DNA from: Camillea tinctor
Lineage: Eukaryota > Ascomycota > Sordariomycetes > Xylariales > Xylariaceae
Direction: 5' to 3'
Length of the DNA stretch: 64,000 nucleotides
Assembly (NCBI GenBank): GCA_022578605.1
Contig: MU394053.1
Location: forward strand, 1,322,229 to 1,386,228
Shown: in pieces, positions 1 through 10,911 of the stretch
Layout of the letters: each line of letters begins with the position of its first letter
Numbering within the stretch: position 1 is the stretch's first letter
Translations under genes and position numbers: made by a program
The notes under the pieces: model-generated
Database searches by the model: none
Seen by the model: the letters and a program-made list of their open reading frames with translations, nothing else
What the model was told of the DNA's origin: nothing

Positions 1-1562
1 CCGGTAGTTTACGGACTTTGCCAACTTGACCGCATCAGCTAGAATAGCGTCTCGGGTTTCTGCGGGAAGATCCTTGGCTGGAGCAATCTCAACCACCTTT
101 TGATGCCTCCGCTGAACCGAGCAATCGCGTTCGTACAGGTGCACGATATTGCCGTGGTTATCACCTAGCAGCTGCACCTCGATGTGCTTCGGCTTGTCTA
201 GGAATCGCTCAACGAAGACCGTGCCGTTTCCAAAAGCGGTCTTGGCCTCCGACGTAGCCCGCTCGAACGACTCCTGGAGGCTTGCTTGCTCCCGGACTAC
301 TCTCATACCTCGGCCACCACCGCCGTAAGCAGCCTTGATGATGATGGGGAACCCATACTCATCGGTGAATTTCTTCACTTCCTCAAATTTGCCCACTGCA
401 CCTTCGGTTCCGGGCACGACAGGAACCTTGGCGGCGATGGCAAGCTTTCGGGCGGAAACCTTGTCACCGAGGGCATCAATGACGGTAGGTGAGGGACCCA
501 CGAACTAGACGCACCGACCACCGACTAGTTAATTGACACCAGTAGACAAGACATAGGTGGGGGGGGGGGGGGGTGTATGCAGAGTATCACTTACAATGAG
601 GCCAGCCTTCTCGACATTCCGTGCAAACTCAGCGTTCTCTGACAAGAAACCATATCCTGAAATTCCAAATTAGGGGGGGCCATGCCAAGCTGTCGAGAGG
701 CGATAAGGGTCTTACCTGGGTGGATCATTTGCACACCATGCTCCACCGCGATCTTGATGATCTCGTCTCCAGCAAGGTAAGCTCCGACGGGGGTGTATTG
801 GCCTCGCTTGCCAATGACATAGGCCTCATCGGCCTCTGCACATAGCGTCAGTATACCAAGCAACAGGCTGCCGAGAGGGAAAGGGGAGAAAGGGGGGAGG
901 GGAACGGAAGGGAACGCGTACTCTGCCGGTGCATGCTAAGACGGTCCTCATAACTGCACCGAATTAGCCCCGATTCACTATCCACAACATAACTTGGCAT
1001 TGACGCACCTGAAGACTGCGACGGTGTGCAATGACAGTTCATGAGCCTAGGCGCCAAGTTAGCCGTAGTACGCCAAGAGTTGGTGAAGTGCAGTGAGCGA
1101 TTAACCTACCGTTCTGAAGATCTATTGTTGCGAGAAAGTTGTGTGTAAGTAGTTTGTCGAACACCATCAAGAGCCGTGCTCTAGAGCCATGCGTCAATGG
1201 GTGGGTAGGGTCTTACACGAATAGCTATAGAAATCGTTAGCGATGGTGACAACAGGGACAACACCCCCAAGGTCTTAGAAGCTGTGTCTGGTGCTAATGC
1301 GGTGCTACTTACGGATTTCACCTCGGTTGGCCACTGTAATAGTATAAAACGATAAACAGTCAGCATATCTTTTATCCGGCTCGTCCTGGTCTTGGATAGT
1401 ATACTACTCACCCAGAAGCTTCTTCAGATGCATGATAGAACTATTGGCGCGGATATGATGCGCCGTCTTGGTCTCCTTGGGTCCAGCATCTTCCTCGAAT
1501 ACCTCTTCATTATCGGAACCGGCCGCCGCCTGGGCCGCCTTCAGTTCCTCAATGTCCTGCAT
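1..1562 (-). CDS. pyc: Pyruvate carboxylase, N-terminal part (biotin carboxylase domain), runs off the left edge
   Basis: ATP- and biotin-dependent carboxylation of pyruvate to oxaloacetate (anaplerosis); the fungal enzyme is cytosolic. Exons on the minus strand: 1562-1412, 1333-1313, 1224-1217, 1121-1110, 1046-1009, 953-922, 835-716, 656-595 and 504-1 (continues outside). Joined phases are consistent and give 316 residues. Seen: an acidic N-terminal leader, then the family blocks [49 protein letters not shown], the ATP-grasp glycine loop [10 protein letters not shown], and [20 protein letters not shown] with the biotin carboxylase substrate-loop Cys. Pyruvate carboxylases are about 1190 residues, so the carboxyltransferase and biotinyl domains lie to the left. 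The start ATG at 1562 is the first in frame. Eight introns crowd the first 450 coding bases, with exons of only 8 and 12 nt. Assigned as pyruvate rather than acetyl-CoA carboxylase from the specific sequence blocks. Confidence 0.95.
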
Positions 1563-3593
1563 ATTTCTCTATTCTGCCTTGGTTACGGTCTTGGTTGAGA
1601 AGGTAATAGCGAGGAGAGAAAGGTCGACAAATTGAGGTACAACCTTTTCTTTTTTTTTAATTGAATTGAGGGGTGTGACGTAAGGGACAAGGGGGGAAAT
1701 TTTGAGCTCGAAGTTCGGTGGGTTTTTCTAGAGTTTTTGGGTTTTCTGTTTGGTTTGGTTGGCGGGGTTTGGATATCGTTTAATTGCAAAAAACTCTCTA
1801 CACAGTAGATAGCCCGTCGGAGAAGGAGGGGGAAGGGGAGATAAGATAGGGTTAAAGATAAACAGGAGACAGAGACACACAGGGAGACTCTAGGACATAG
1901 GATGAAGAAAAAGAAGAAAAAGAAGAAAGAGGAGAAGGTCAAATAGGAGTAGGAGGTCAAATAAGAGCAAGAGTAGTAGTAGATATATCTGATCACCCGC
2001 AACACCAGAAGCGAGATATTACGCAAATGGATGAAGAGAGAGAAATCCGAAAGGACAAGCACTAGGGGGATAAGGAGGGGGAAGAGGGAGAGAGAAGAGG
2101 AGAAATAGTAGTTAGCTTAGTTGGTTTAGTAAAAAAGCGGCTTGTTTGTCTCTTTCTCTTTTTTTTTCTCTTTAGAAGTAACCAGCTTTGGTTTGGGCAA
2201 GTACATGATATACCAGAGCCAAGAAAGTTCACATGTATACTGAAGTTTAGCAGATCTCCCGGAGTCGGGTCGGTCGTGTCAGATCTCATGTACATACATA
2301 CCTAGTACCTAGTAATGTACATATGTACAAGGTAAAAAGGTAAAGTTAGCTTGAGGTTAATGGAGTGTGAGTGGGTAGCACTGGCAGGTACTTTCTCTTA
2401 GCCTTGTCAGGTAATGTACTAATAAAAGAAAAAAGTCACAGGGATGCCGGTGAAAGGGTTAAAGGGTGTGAAGTTGTTTACATACCTAGGCCTTACCTTA
2501 GTTCGCTTAACCTTGGACTTACTAACGAAACAAAATAGTTTCATGGTCTCGATTTTCCCAAGAAACGATCAACAACAACCTCAAGTCTCATCCCTGCCAA
2601 GAACACTTGGGGATATGTACTACGATAATTGTATTGCACATTAACATAGCACATAGAAACCCGGGATGGTTGGTAACTGGTTGGCTGACTGGCATGGTTT
2701 TGTTTATCGGCATATCCCTGAACGCTTTACACTTTTACACCAAAGTTACTCTTACGGAGTACTGGAACCACTGAAAATACAAGAACGACATTCAGTCATA
2801 CATGCATATCTGCGTTACCCACACTTCACACTTTTGAGAGGCATCTCTACCTATGCCTAAGGTAGACCCCTGGTATGTATATACATAACCTTGGAGATAT
2901 ACCTTGCTTGTGACCTTCAAGGAGTTAACTGGATACAGTATACTTAAGCCAATAGTTACGGTATCATTCGTTTGTTCATAGTATTATAATAGAACTTATT
3001 ACTAATTAAGTACCTCGGTGGGTTCCAATAGGACGACACTTATCGTCGCTTTGTAGCGGTAAAACGTGGTGGTGAGAAGGGGAGGGAGGGAGGGAGGGGA
3101 AGAGAAAAGAAGGTAAATTAGAATGATGGCCGAGCTCGCTCCCCAGTATGGAGACCGCAAAGGGGGAAAAAAGAGGCATCTCTCCCGCGCGTCCCATTCC
3201 AAAGTTTACCTAGGTAAAGCACCTGCATACTCCTCTACTCGGGGCCATTGTCCGAGGAGGAGAGAGAACGTTAAGCCCGTTAAAGCTAACTCTTATTGTC
3301 TAGAATTACATAGGAAAAATAGTGAAAAATAAGAATACTGGCAAATCTAGAAGCTAGTTAAACTAGGGTAGGCCATGTACCTAAACCTGCCTTCTTTTTT
3401 TCTTCTTTTTTTTCTTCATTTTACGTATTACATGCTTTACTGGGAATGGGGTTTGATTTCACAGCTCTTCCTGTTGGTGGGGTAGCGTGGCGGGGTTGAC
3501 GATGGCACACGTGCAGGGAAAGGTGATGGGTGATTGATGGTGAGCGTGAACCGGGATACTTACTGTGTATATGTACAAGAGTATTCCGTATGG

Positions 3594-3638
3594 ATGTATG
3601 TACGTACGTGCGCGCTTGTGTGTGTATGTGCGCACACA
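3594..3638. repeat. Two adjacent alternating purine-pyrimidine tracts (Z-DNA-prone)
   Basis: Bases 3594-3615 and 3617-3638 each alternate purine and pyrimidine without a break for 22 nt, separated by one base. Both include CG/GC-rich cores (GCGCGC and TGCGCACA). Such sequence favours left-handed DNA under supercoiling; whether it does so here is inference. Confidence 0.7.
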
Positions 3639-3861
3639 AGCATAAAGCAACATGAAGCATCCTATGAGCTAGCGTATCCGGTATCTCACTGCAAAGGCAA
3701 GTTGCATTACACATATCATAGGCAAGATTTGAGGGTGGTCTGGGTCGTTGCTTTAACAGCTACGACTCGCTGATGAGAGACAGAGGAGAGTTTGACGCAA
3801 GTATGAGACAGGCCTGGAGGTACGGAAGGTTATCATGTACAAAGATGGTGGGGTAAGTGTT

Positions 3862-3886
3862 GAGAGAGAGAGAGAGAGAGAGAGAG
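3862..3886. repeat. (GA)n microsatellite
   Basis: About twelve uninterrupted GA units in the spacer between pyc and MPC1, followed by an A run. Confidence 0.9.
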
Positions 3887-5294
3887 AAAAAAATACTATG
3901 CTAAGCATTTCTCTGACCAATCATAAGAGTCGGATAGGAAAGCTGCTTTCCAACTAGGAATGTACTGAATGCTGTGTACTGTATCTATTGAAGAACCCGC
4001 AGGACAGAATGGCTGGTACGCACCCTTTGGTCCTTTCAACTTCCAGTTGTCCGCTCAGTACAATCTATAACCGATATAACCGAACCTATTACCTATTGCT
4101 TTCATCTTGAATTGTATTTCGTCCGTCGGAATTAAATGACTGGAATATCGTATATGTAGGTATTGATGTAATTTGGTGTGTAGTATGTACTTTACCTAAC
4201 CTAACCTAGGTACTTTGCTAAGCCGAGGGTTGCACAAGTTAGCTATGTAAGCTGGATAAGCTAGACGTCACATCGATTCCTCAGATGAATTATCTTGCGT
4301 TTTAGCTGCGTTCTGGTATCTATAAAGTACCAATTAACTTTCGCTACTTTCACTTGCCTACCTAGGTTAAATCAACTAACAACAACCCCTCAAGTGGCTT
4401 TCCGTCTGGAACAGATCTGTCTGCGATCTCACCTAGCATGTAAACCACCCTCCCAAGAAAAAATATATATATATAACGCAGAAGCCGTCATCAAGCTAGT
4501 CGCAAATTGGATGGGATTATTTGCGTACCTCGCCTTGGCTACCGGGTTTTGCTTGTTTTGCGTTGTTTTGTTTTATTATCTCGGTTTGTTCAGTATATAT
4601 GTCATGCAATTCCTAGGACCTTCTTTAACACTGGCTTAGTTTCGAGGTGGTGGATAGGATAGGTACCTACCTACTAAGTAGTTAGTTACAAAAGGGGAAA
4701 CGGGAAACTCAACCCCCCACTTTGTTGTACTGGTTGTATGTATCAATTGTTTCGTTTTAGTCTCGTATACACGCCTATGTGTTCTATTAACAGACACAAC
4801 AGTTTATTTTTTATTTTTTAAAAGTTTTATTTTATTTTATTTTTGGTATTCTTTTCTCTTTTTCTCTCCTCCTATATCTTTCCTTTCTACATCGTGAAAA
4901 ACATTTGGTCGGTGCACATATCCTCCCACCCACCTCTTACCCCCCCTTTCCATGCCCCCCCCAATCCCCTCTCACACATTCTTCTCTTTCTACATCATTC
5001 CCATAGATTCGGATCTGTCCCCCGCCAAAGTTTTGCCCCGCGTGATGCAATAGCGTCTAAATTATGCATGGAGTGCGGTCTAACGGCGCCGTCACATTTG
5101 GTAGAATGGAATTTATGGTGGTTGGTTGTGGTGTCGTAGTGTCATGGTGTTGCTTCTAGGTATGGCATCTTATCATGGTTGAATTATAGGGGTTCTGTTC
5201 TACTCTAAAAAGGCCACTATTGCGCTATTAATCACTCATTTCCTCCCCTCCCCTTCCTTCTCTGGACTGGTGTGCGTGTGTGTTATGGTAGTTG

Positions 5295-5390
5295 TTGTGT
5301 CATATAATAATTGTGTCATATAATAATTGTGTCATATAATAATTGTGTCATATAATAATTGTGTCATATAATAATTGTGTCATATAATAA
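5295..5390. repeat. 16-bp minisatellite, six perfect copies
   Basis: The unit TTGTGTCATATAATAA repeats head to tail exactly six times with no mismatch, and is followed by a partial unit (TTGT). It lies in non-coding DNA. Perfect identity of all copies suggests recent expansion or ongoing homogenisation. Confidence 0.97.
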
Positions 5391-5652
5391 TTGTTGAGCC
5401 TCTGAAGAATCTGACAGGGTAGACCTTGAAGCCTCAGGTGAAAGAGGCCTTTCCGTTCCTGTTGCCAAGCTCCGCTTTCCTTGCATATTGCATCTACATA
5501 CTCATTATCCGAGCTGACGGTCCCCCGTCGGGACTCACCAGGTCTTCAAACCAGTGGGAACGGTCAGGCCGCCGTCCCCATTATTTTTGGGGGCATATGG
5601 GAATTGATCCAGGTCCGGGTAATCCATTTTGAATTCTGGGCAATGCGTCGAA

Positions 5653-5653
5653 T

Positions 5654-5677
<24 letters not shown>
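5653..5677. repeat. (CT)n microsatellite
   Basis: Roughly twelve CT units in the non-coding spacer left of MPC1. Confidence 0.85.
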
Positions 5678-5684
<7 letters not shown>

Positions 5685-6480
5685 CCTTTACTTTATAGAA
5701 CTTTTCCGCACTACTGAGCTGCCCCTTTACTTACCTACTACCTAACCTAATACTCAGTACTTACTCTTTCCTTGCCGAACTCGGCAACGGCATCGTCATG
5801 AGGCTGAAGGGAGAGAAAATGTCTCAACACCCATTCCTGCTGTCTGTGTGAATACGGTGCCACACCGTCTATAGCGAAGTGGTGTTTGCCGATCGACAAC
5901 TAGGTATATACACTAACATTTCGTCTGACACCTCGTCGGCCTTCATACATTTTTTTTCTCTCCTCATCTTCTCTCTTCTTCACCACCATCACCACTTCGC
6001 ATTAGGTAGGTGTACCCGGCGACATGGATCGGCTAGAATACTGTTCCATTGTGACTCGTTGAGACGTACTGGCTCACCTGCAGCCATTGACACACCCCTT
6101 CTAGCTTGCGTCACCCGAGATGCCTAGTGATTCTGATTCAGAGATGGGTGTTGAAGAGCTAGTGCTTGTACGCAAGAACCTTCTTCTCCGGGGTTGAGTA
6201 TTGCCTGAAGTGCCCATGTGACCCAAAACGCTATATTGCTCAGTTGTGAGGCTGGAAGTGGGGGAGTCCTGTTTCGTCACAAGGGAACGAGAGAGTGAGC
6301 AGAAGTAGGAAACGTTATGCAGGATTGCGATGTTTTAATGTTGCTTTGCATATCATCTCGCCCAGTTATTTCCAATCTTTGACGTCCTACGCATTGGTGA
6401 TACATGGTGATACAACCTTGCCGCCTATCTGGCAGCGTAGCCCTGCCAAATCAGGTAATGAGCTTGGGACGCCATCTGGG

Positions 6481-6577
6481 GTTTTCATATCTTGTTTTCA
6501 TATCTTGAAAACCGACTCTAGGATTTCATCCATGTGGATACTTTATGGATGCTATATGGATGCTATATGGATGCTAT
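6481..6577. repeat. Short direct repeats: 13-mer twice, then an 11-mer three times
   Basis: TTTTCATATCTTG occurs twice in tandem near 6482-6507. ATGGATGCTAT then occurs three times in tandem at 6545-6577. Both are non-coding slippage-type repeats. Confidence 0.85.
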
Positions 6578-7189
6578 ATGCCAAGAGAGCTATTTTTGCA
6601 TATAGGATCTTCGCCGGGACTTTTCTCTCGATAAGCCGGACAGCCTCATATGAGGCAATGGCTCAGACTCCTTCGGTGTCTTGGCTCGCTATAAGGCGCC
6701 GAGACTTGGTTGGCCGACCGCTACCGTCGATCTATCTACGATGCAATTTTCCTTCTTAAAACACTTGGCTCAAACATTTTTATATGAAGCTTCTTGGCGC
6801 GGACGACTCATCACCAACGGACTCGCTCAGACATCAAGGGACTACCAGCCAAGACTTTCACCGACGATTCGGCCTTTCTGGCAATGCAATTCAAATCTTG
6901 AGAATATAGGCGGCGCAAAAGACCAATTATTTGTGGTCAAGACCGTACTAGTAGTAAGTCTAAAATGTGAACCGTCTATTTTATAAGTACTATACTCAAA
7001 AGAAAGTTTCAATCCCGTCCCGATGCAGTATAAATACAACCGGGGAACGTTGCGATATTCACCCGCCTTGCCTTTATATTCCAGAGCCGCATTGTTGAAC
7101 CGAGCTTCCCCTCCGTTGTCATCCCACCTGCGACCCCGTCTAGTTGCCCCTAGTCATGAATTATTCTTGGAAGAAAGTTGGCTTCCAAT

Positions 7190-7987
7190 CTATTTCGAAA
7201 CGGCCTCCTTGGCCTTGTCGCCCACGGCCACAGCACTCTTCTTCACAGCATCGACGGCGCCCAAGGCGCCCGCCTTCTCCTTGCCGCCCCAGTGGTGCCA
7301 TGCTAGGTATCGGTATCCCTGGGTCAACTGCGAACCCTCATTGATGAAATGGCAGGCGAAGAGTAGGTAGTTCTGGGGCGTCACGGCCAGAGCGTATCGC
7401 ATGAATGTGGCGGAGTAGATGCAGAGAGCGAGAGTCATATGACCGGAGATCCTGTAATTGCCGGCATGGTTAGTTGCCGCAGCGGGGAAGCGCACGTGGA
7501 GGCATGACGATGCCCAAGTGTGACCGTCGACGGGGTGAGAAAGGACAAGGGAAGGAAACGTACAGCTCGGGGGACTTCTGCGCATCCATCACAGCCGCAA
7601 CTGGGATACCAAAGTTGGAAACAGGACCCCAAAAATCTAATTACCGTAGGTTAGCTGTGAACCTCAACATTTTGGTTTGGATACATGGCATAAGCTTCAA
7701 GCATCCCTAGCGTCGGCCAGGTCTAGTCACACGACAATGGTAGAAAGTGTCGCGACAACTAGTCAAACGCACTGGAGAGCGTTGAGACAGTTGCGTCCCG
7801 TGGTATCCACCCGGCAAGTTGCCGCATCTTCCAGAAGAGAAGCCATCGTGGAATATACCGGATATAACGGGGGAGGTCCGGTGGTCGGAGGACCATTGGG
7901 GGGCTTCTACGTACGCGTTGAGCAAAAGTAGCTCACGGTCGGATTGGACCGGATCTTGGCATTGACAGCTTTGAAGAAGGCAGCCAT
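7190..7987 (-). CDS. mpc1: Mitochondrial pyruvate carrier subunit 1 (MPC1)
   Basis: Inner-membrane subunit that forms a heterodimer with MPC2/3 and imports cytosolic pyruvate into the mitochondrial matrix. Exons: 7987-7915, 7636-7564 and 7451-7190, giving 135 residues. Seen: an N-terminal amphipathic stretch ([12 protein letters not shown]), then the family signature [19 protein letters not shown] at about residues 24-42, [20 protein letters not shown], and [18 protein letters not shown] followed by QLTQGYRYL. The HFWGP block marks MPC1 rather than MPC2. An Ala/Lys-rich C-terminal extension of about 30 residues follows the second membrane region. The first intron is rather long (278 bp). The gene lies near pyc, so two enzymes of pyruvate fate are neighbours on one strand; no operon is implied. 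Confidence 0.95.
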
Positions 7988-8655
7988 ATTCGCTGAGGGT
8001 CGGGGTTTCGAAGGGAGAGGGGAGAGGGTCGGGCAGGTTTCGCCAGAAGTTGTGCGCCAGAAGAAAGTCGGTTGCTCGGATGGAGAGGAAATTCACAGCC
8101 CTGGGTAAAGTAGTAGCAGTAGTAATAAGTTACAAGGTAAGTGGATGGAAAATTTCCACTGGGGCTGGCTCCGAGTGGATCCCGGTTTTTGTTGGATTCC
8201 CGGAGTTTAAAGATTTTAGTGAGCTTCCAAGGTTGCACAGCTGAGGTTATGTGCATACTCGACCAATCAATCCAATCAATTCTCAACTGCTGTCAGCTGG
8301 CCCTGCCCCTTAAAGAGTTTCCCTGTCATAATTCCAATGTCATACTCGGGGACTTACATACTATGTATTTCCTAAACCCGTGATTGGACCAGAAATCATC
8401 CTACACAACAATGCACATTATTCATTATTCTCAAAGCCCTTCGCAGTGTTTCTATCGTAACCAATATGGTAGGTTATTGTATTAGACCGTCTTGTGGTTG
8501 GTTTATCAAAGTAGAGTACAGAATGCATTCTTCACCAATTTGGTGCTATCCATAGCTCAGTCCAGTCTTGCGTTCCTAAGCGCCTGTGGTATCGTCGTCC
8601 ATCGTTCTATCGGACTTCTCTTCTCCTTCTTTGTCACCGGGCCCCCTTACTCACG
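7988..8655. other. Intergenic region between MPC1 start and SmB stop
   Basis: About 670 bp holding the MPC1 promoter and the 3' end of SmB, which run on the same strand. No RNA gene or convincing open frame is visible. Confidence 0.6.
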
Positions 8656-9651
8656 CTATCTTCGAGGAGGGGGATTGAAACCAGGAGGGCCACCTCCGGG
8701 GTTAAAACCAGGGGGAGGGAACTGTGCATTCTGAGGGAAACCTGGAGGGGGGAAGCCACCAGGAGGGAAACCAGGTGCAGGAGCTAGTGTTTGTTTATTA
8801 GCATCTGATATCCTTTAATATAGAGGATTATACGTACGACCGCCTCTGCCGGGTCCAAATCCGGGCGCACCACCAAACTGGGGGAAAGAGGGAGGGGGAG
8901 CAGCACCTCCAACGCCAGCAGCCGGGCCCTAGTACATGGTCAGTATACACTAATAGCCCATAGATTTATTTAACCTGTTGCGGACAACTTACTGCAAGAG
9001 CTGCAGGGGCTGCACCACGTCCAGCGGGACGAGAGACTCCGGGGCCGGTGGCCAACCCCGTTGGAAGGCCACCGGGTGTGCTCTTTCCAAGTCGCGTGCT
9101 AGGATCGGCCGGGGGTGCAGACTCAACCGACAAGGAGACGATGTGTGCGCCGCGTACGATGGTCAGGCCCAAGGTTCGCTTCTCTTCCGTCTCGACCGTC
9201 TGCGTTGCCGAGGAGCTTGATGCACCGGGGGCACCAGATTTTACTTGCTTTCGCTTTATACGTCGAAACTCATCGGTATCGGCTAATACAAGGTTCATGT
9301 GCTGCAACCCGGTCAATATGTTTCTTTATGGCTAGCCGCGTAGTGTCGCGTGGAATCGCGCTTTACCTTGTCGAAGGCCAGCATCTGACCCGACATCTGG
9401 CGGCCGTCCACCAACGTGACCTTCATCCGGTAGTTGATCTAAGAACCCATCAGTATCCACCCCGGTCGAGCAGAGAATCGGGATGTGTGATGTGCGCGCA
9501 GTGGGCAGCAAATATAGAAGCGTAGGGGGGGGTGTACATACGTAACCGGCCTATAAGCACCCGTCCAGTCAGCCTGTAATGTCAACGTCGAAGCTATGAA
9601 GCGGTCAGGGAAGAACGCGCGACTCACCATCTTGCCTTGTTTATTGGACAT
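8656..9651 (-). CDS. smb1: Small nuclear ribonucleoprotein SmB
   Basis: Core Sm-ring subunit of the U1, U2, U4 and U5 snRNPs, acting in nuclear pre-mRNA splicing. Exons: 9651-9628, 9550-9542, 9438-9367, 9301-8993, 8928-8838 and 8783-8656, total 633 nt for 210 residues. Seen: MSNKQGKM, then the Sm1 motif INYRMKVTLVDGRQMSGQM followed by LAFDKHMNLVLADTDEF, the Sm2 motif KRTLGLTIVRGAHIVSLSV, and a Gly/Pro-rich tail with repeated PPGF-type units ending in PPPRR. Exon 2 is 9 nt and encodes Ala-Gly-Tyr; I include it because Sm-B proteins normally have about three residues between KM and the first Sm strand, and because both flanking splice sites are good. Divergent from RPL11 across 523 bp. Confidence 0.93.
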
Positions 9652-10174
9652 CCTCGCGACCCTTTTGCTCCGACGGAGCGTTGAACACGGTATAAAATAG
9701 TGGTGTTTGTGAGCAATTGAAGCCTTTTCGACGTTAGAGAGATGTTGCTGTAGCGCGGAAGCTCTAGATCTAAATTGGCTGGGGAACTAGAGAAGGTACA
9801 AAAAATTGGACAAGGCAAGATCTCAAGGCTCAAGGCTGAAGCATCGAGCTAAAATCTGGGCTTGGGGGGTCTTTCAGTTGGGGACTCCACAAAAGCTGAT
9901 CCATTGGTCGAACCTATTTGAGGTCACCCCGGCCAACTTTTTTACTCGGACCCCACCAAATGAAAGTTCTCTTTCTTATCAGCCACATTTCCCCTCACAA
10001 GCCACAGTTTTACAGTAGGGCAAAGAAACCCTCTGCGAAATTTCGAGAGTGGGTTTGTCAATTCACTCCTCCAGCTTCATCCGTTTTGCACAAAATTTCG
10101 AGCCAGCCCGAACCATCTCCAACAACCCCACGACAACCACCCTTTACCAGTTCTACTAACTGTCCACAGCCAAC
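9652..10174. promoter_or_regulatory. Shared divergent promoter region of SmB and RPL11
   Basis: 523 bp separate the two start codons, so two housekeeping genes (splicing and ribosome) must share or partition this interval. It carries TC-rich stretches near the RPL11 start. No factor site is assigned with confidence. Confidence 0.6.
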
Positions 10175-10911
10175 ATGGTAAGTTTAAATCCCATGTCGTA
10201 TTTATTGCGATTCTTTTTTATCTATTTATTTTTACTTTTTTACTGACAATCCTACCCGACAGTCTGAGAAGGCCCAGAACCCCATGCGGGAGCTCCGCAT
10301 CCAGAAGCTCGTTCTGAACATTTCCGTTGGTGAATCCGGTGACAGACTGACCCGTGCTGCCAAGGTGTTGGAGCAGTTGAGCGGTCAGACTCCTGTCTAC
10401 AGTACGTTTTTTCCCTTTCCACAATTTCCAATCTTATATAGGAAGAAAAGAAAAAGCAGAAGAAGAAGAGAAGAGAGAATAGAAAGACAGGAAAGTCAAT
10501 GTAATGGCTACTAACCACCTTCAACTATTAACAGGCAAGGCTCGCTACACTGTCCGAACCTTTGGCATTCGACGTAACGAAAAGATCGCCGTCCATGTCA
10601 CCGTCCGTGGCCCCAAGGCTGAGGAAATCCTGGAGCGTGGCCTCAAGGTCAAGGAGTACGAGCTGCGCAAGCGCAACTTCAGCGAGACCGGTAACTTCGG
10701 CTTCGGTATCAACGAGCACATCGATCTCGGTATCAAGTACGACCCCGCCATCGGTATCTACGGTATGGACTTCTACTGCTGCATGACCCGCCCCGGTGAG
10801 CGTGTCACCCGCCGCCGTCGTTGCAAGGGCAGAATCGGCGCCAGCCACCGCATCAACCGTGATGAGACCGTCAAGTGGTTCAAGTCGCGATTCGATGGTA
10901 TTGTCCGATAA
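10175..10911 (+). CDS. rpl11: 60S ribosomal protein L11 (uL5)
   Basis: Large-subunit protein of the central protuberance that binds 5S rRNA with uL18 (RPL5). Exons: 10175-10177, 10263-10401 and 10535-10911, giving 172 residues, the usual eukaryotic length. Seen: [20 protein letters not shown] at the N-terminus, [19 protein letters not shown], then [19 protein letters not shown], and the C-terminal [19 protein letters not shown] block. The first exon is just the ATG codon: GTAAGT follows directly, the next exon opens with TCTGAG after a CAG acceptor, and no other in-frame ATG precedes the conserved N-terminus. The second intron contains a purine-rich run. Ribosomal protein genes often have an intron close to the start codon. 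Confidence 0.97.

Larger units (their letters stand above)
1563..7189. other. 5.6 kb intergenic region upstream of pyc and downstream of MPC1
   Basis: No credible gene. All open frames are under 155 codons, lack family motifs and overlap low-complexity DNA. 1563-2100 is purine-rich on the plus strand, so pyrimidine-rich on the pyc sense strand, as in fungal promoters and leaders. The rest holds microsatellites, a 16-bp minisatellite, two alternating purine-pyrimidine tracts and many CCTAGG-centred words, for example a perfect 14-bp palindrome at 3205-3218. Confidence 0.6.
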
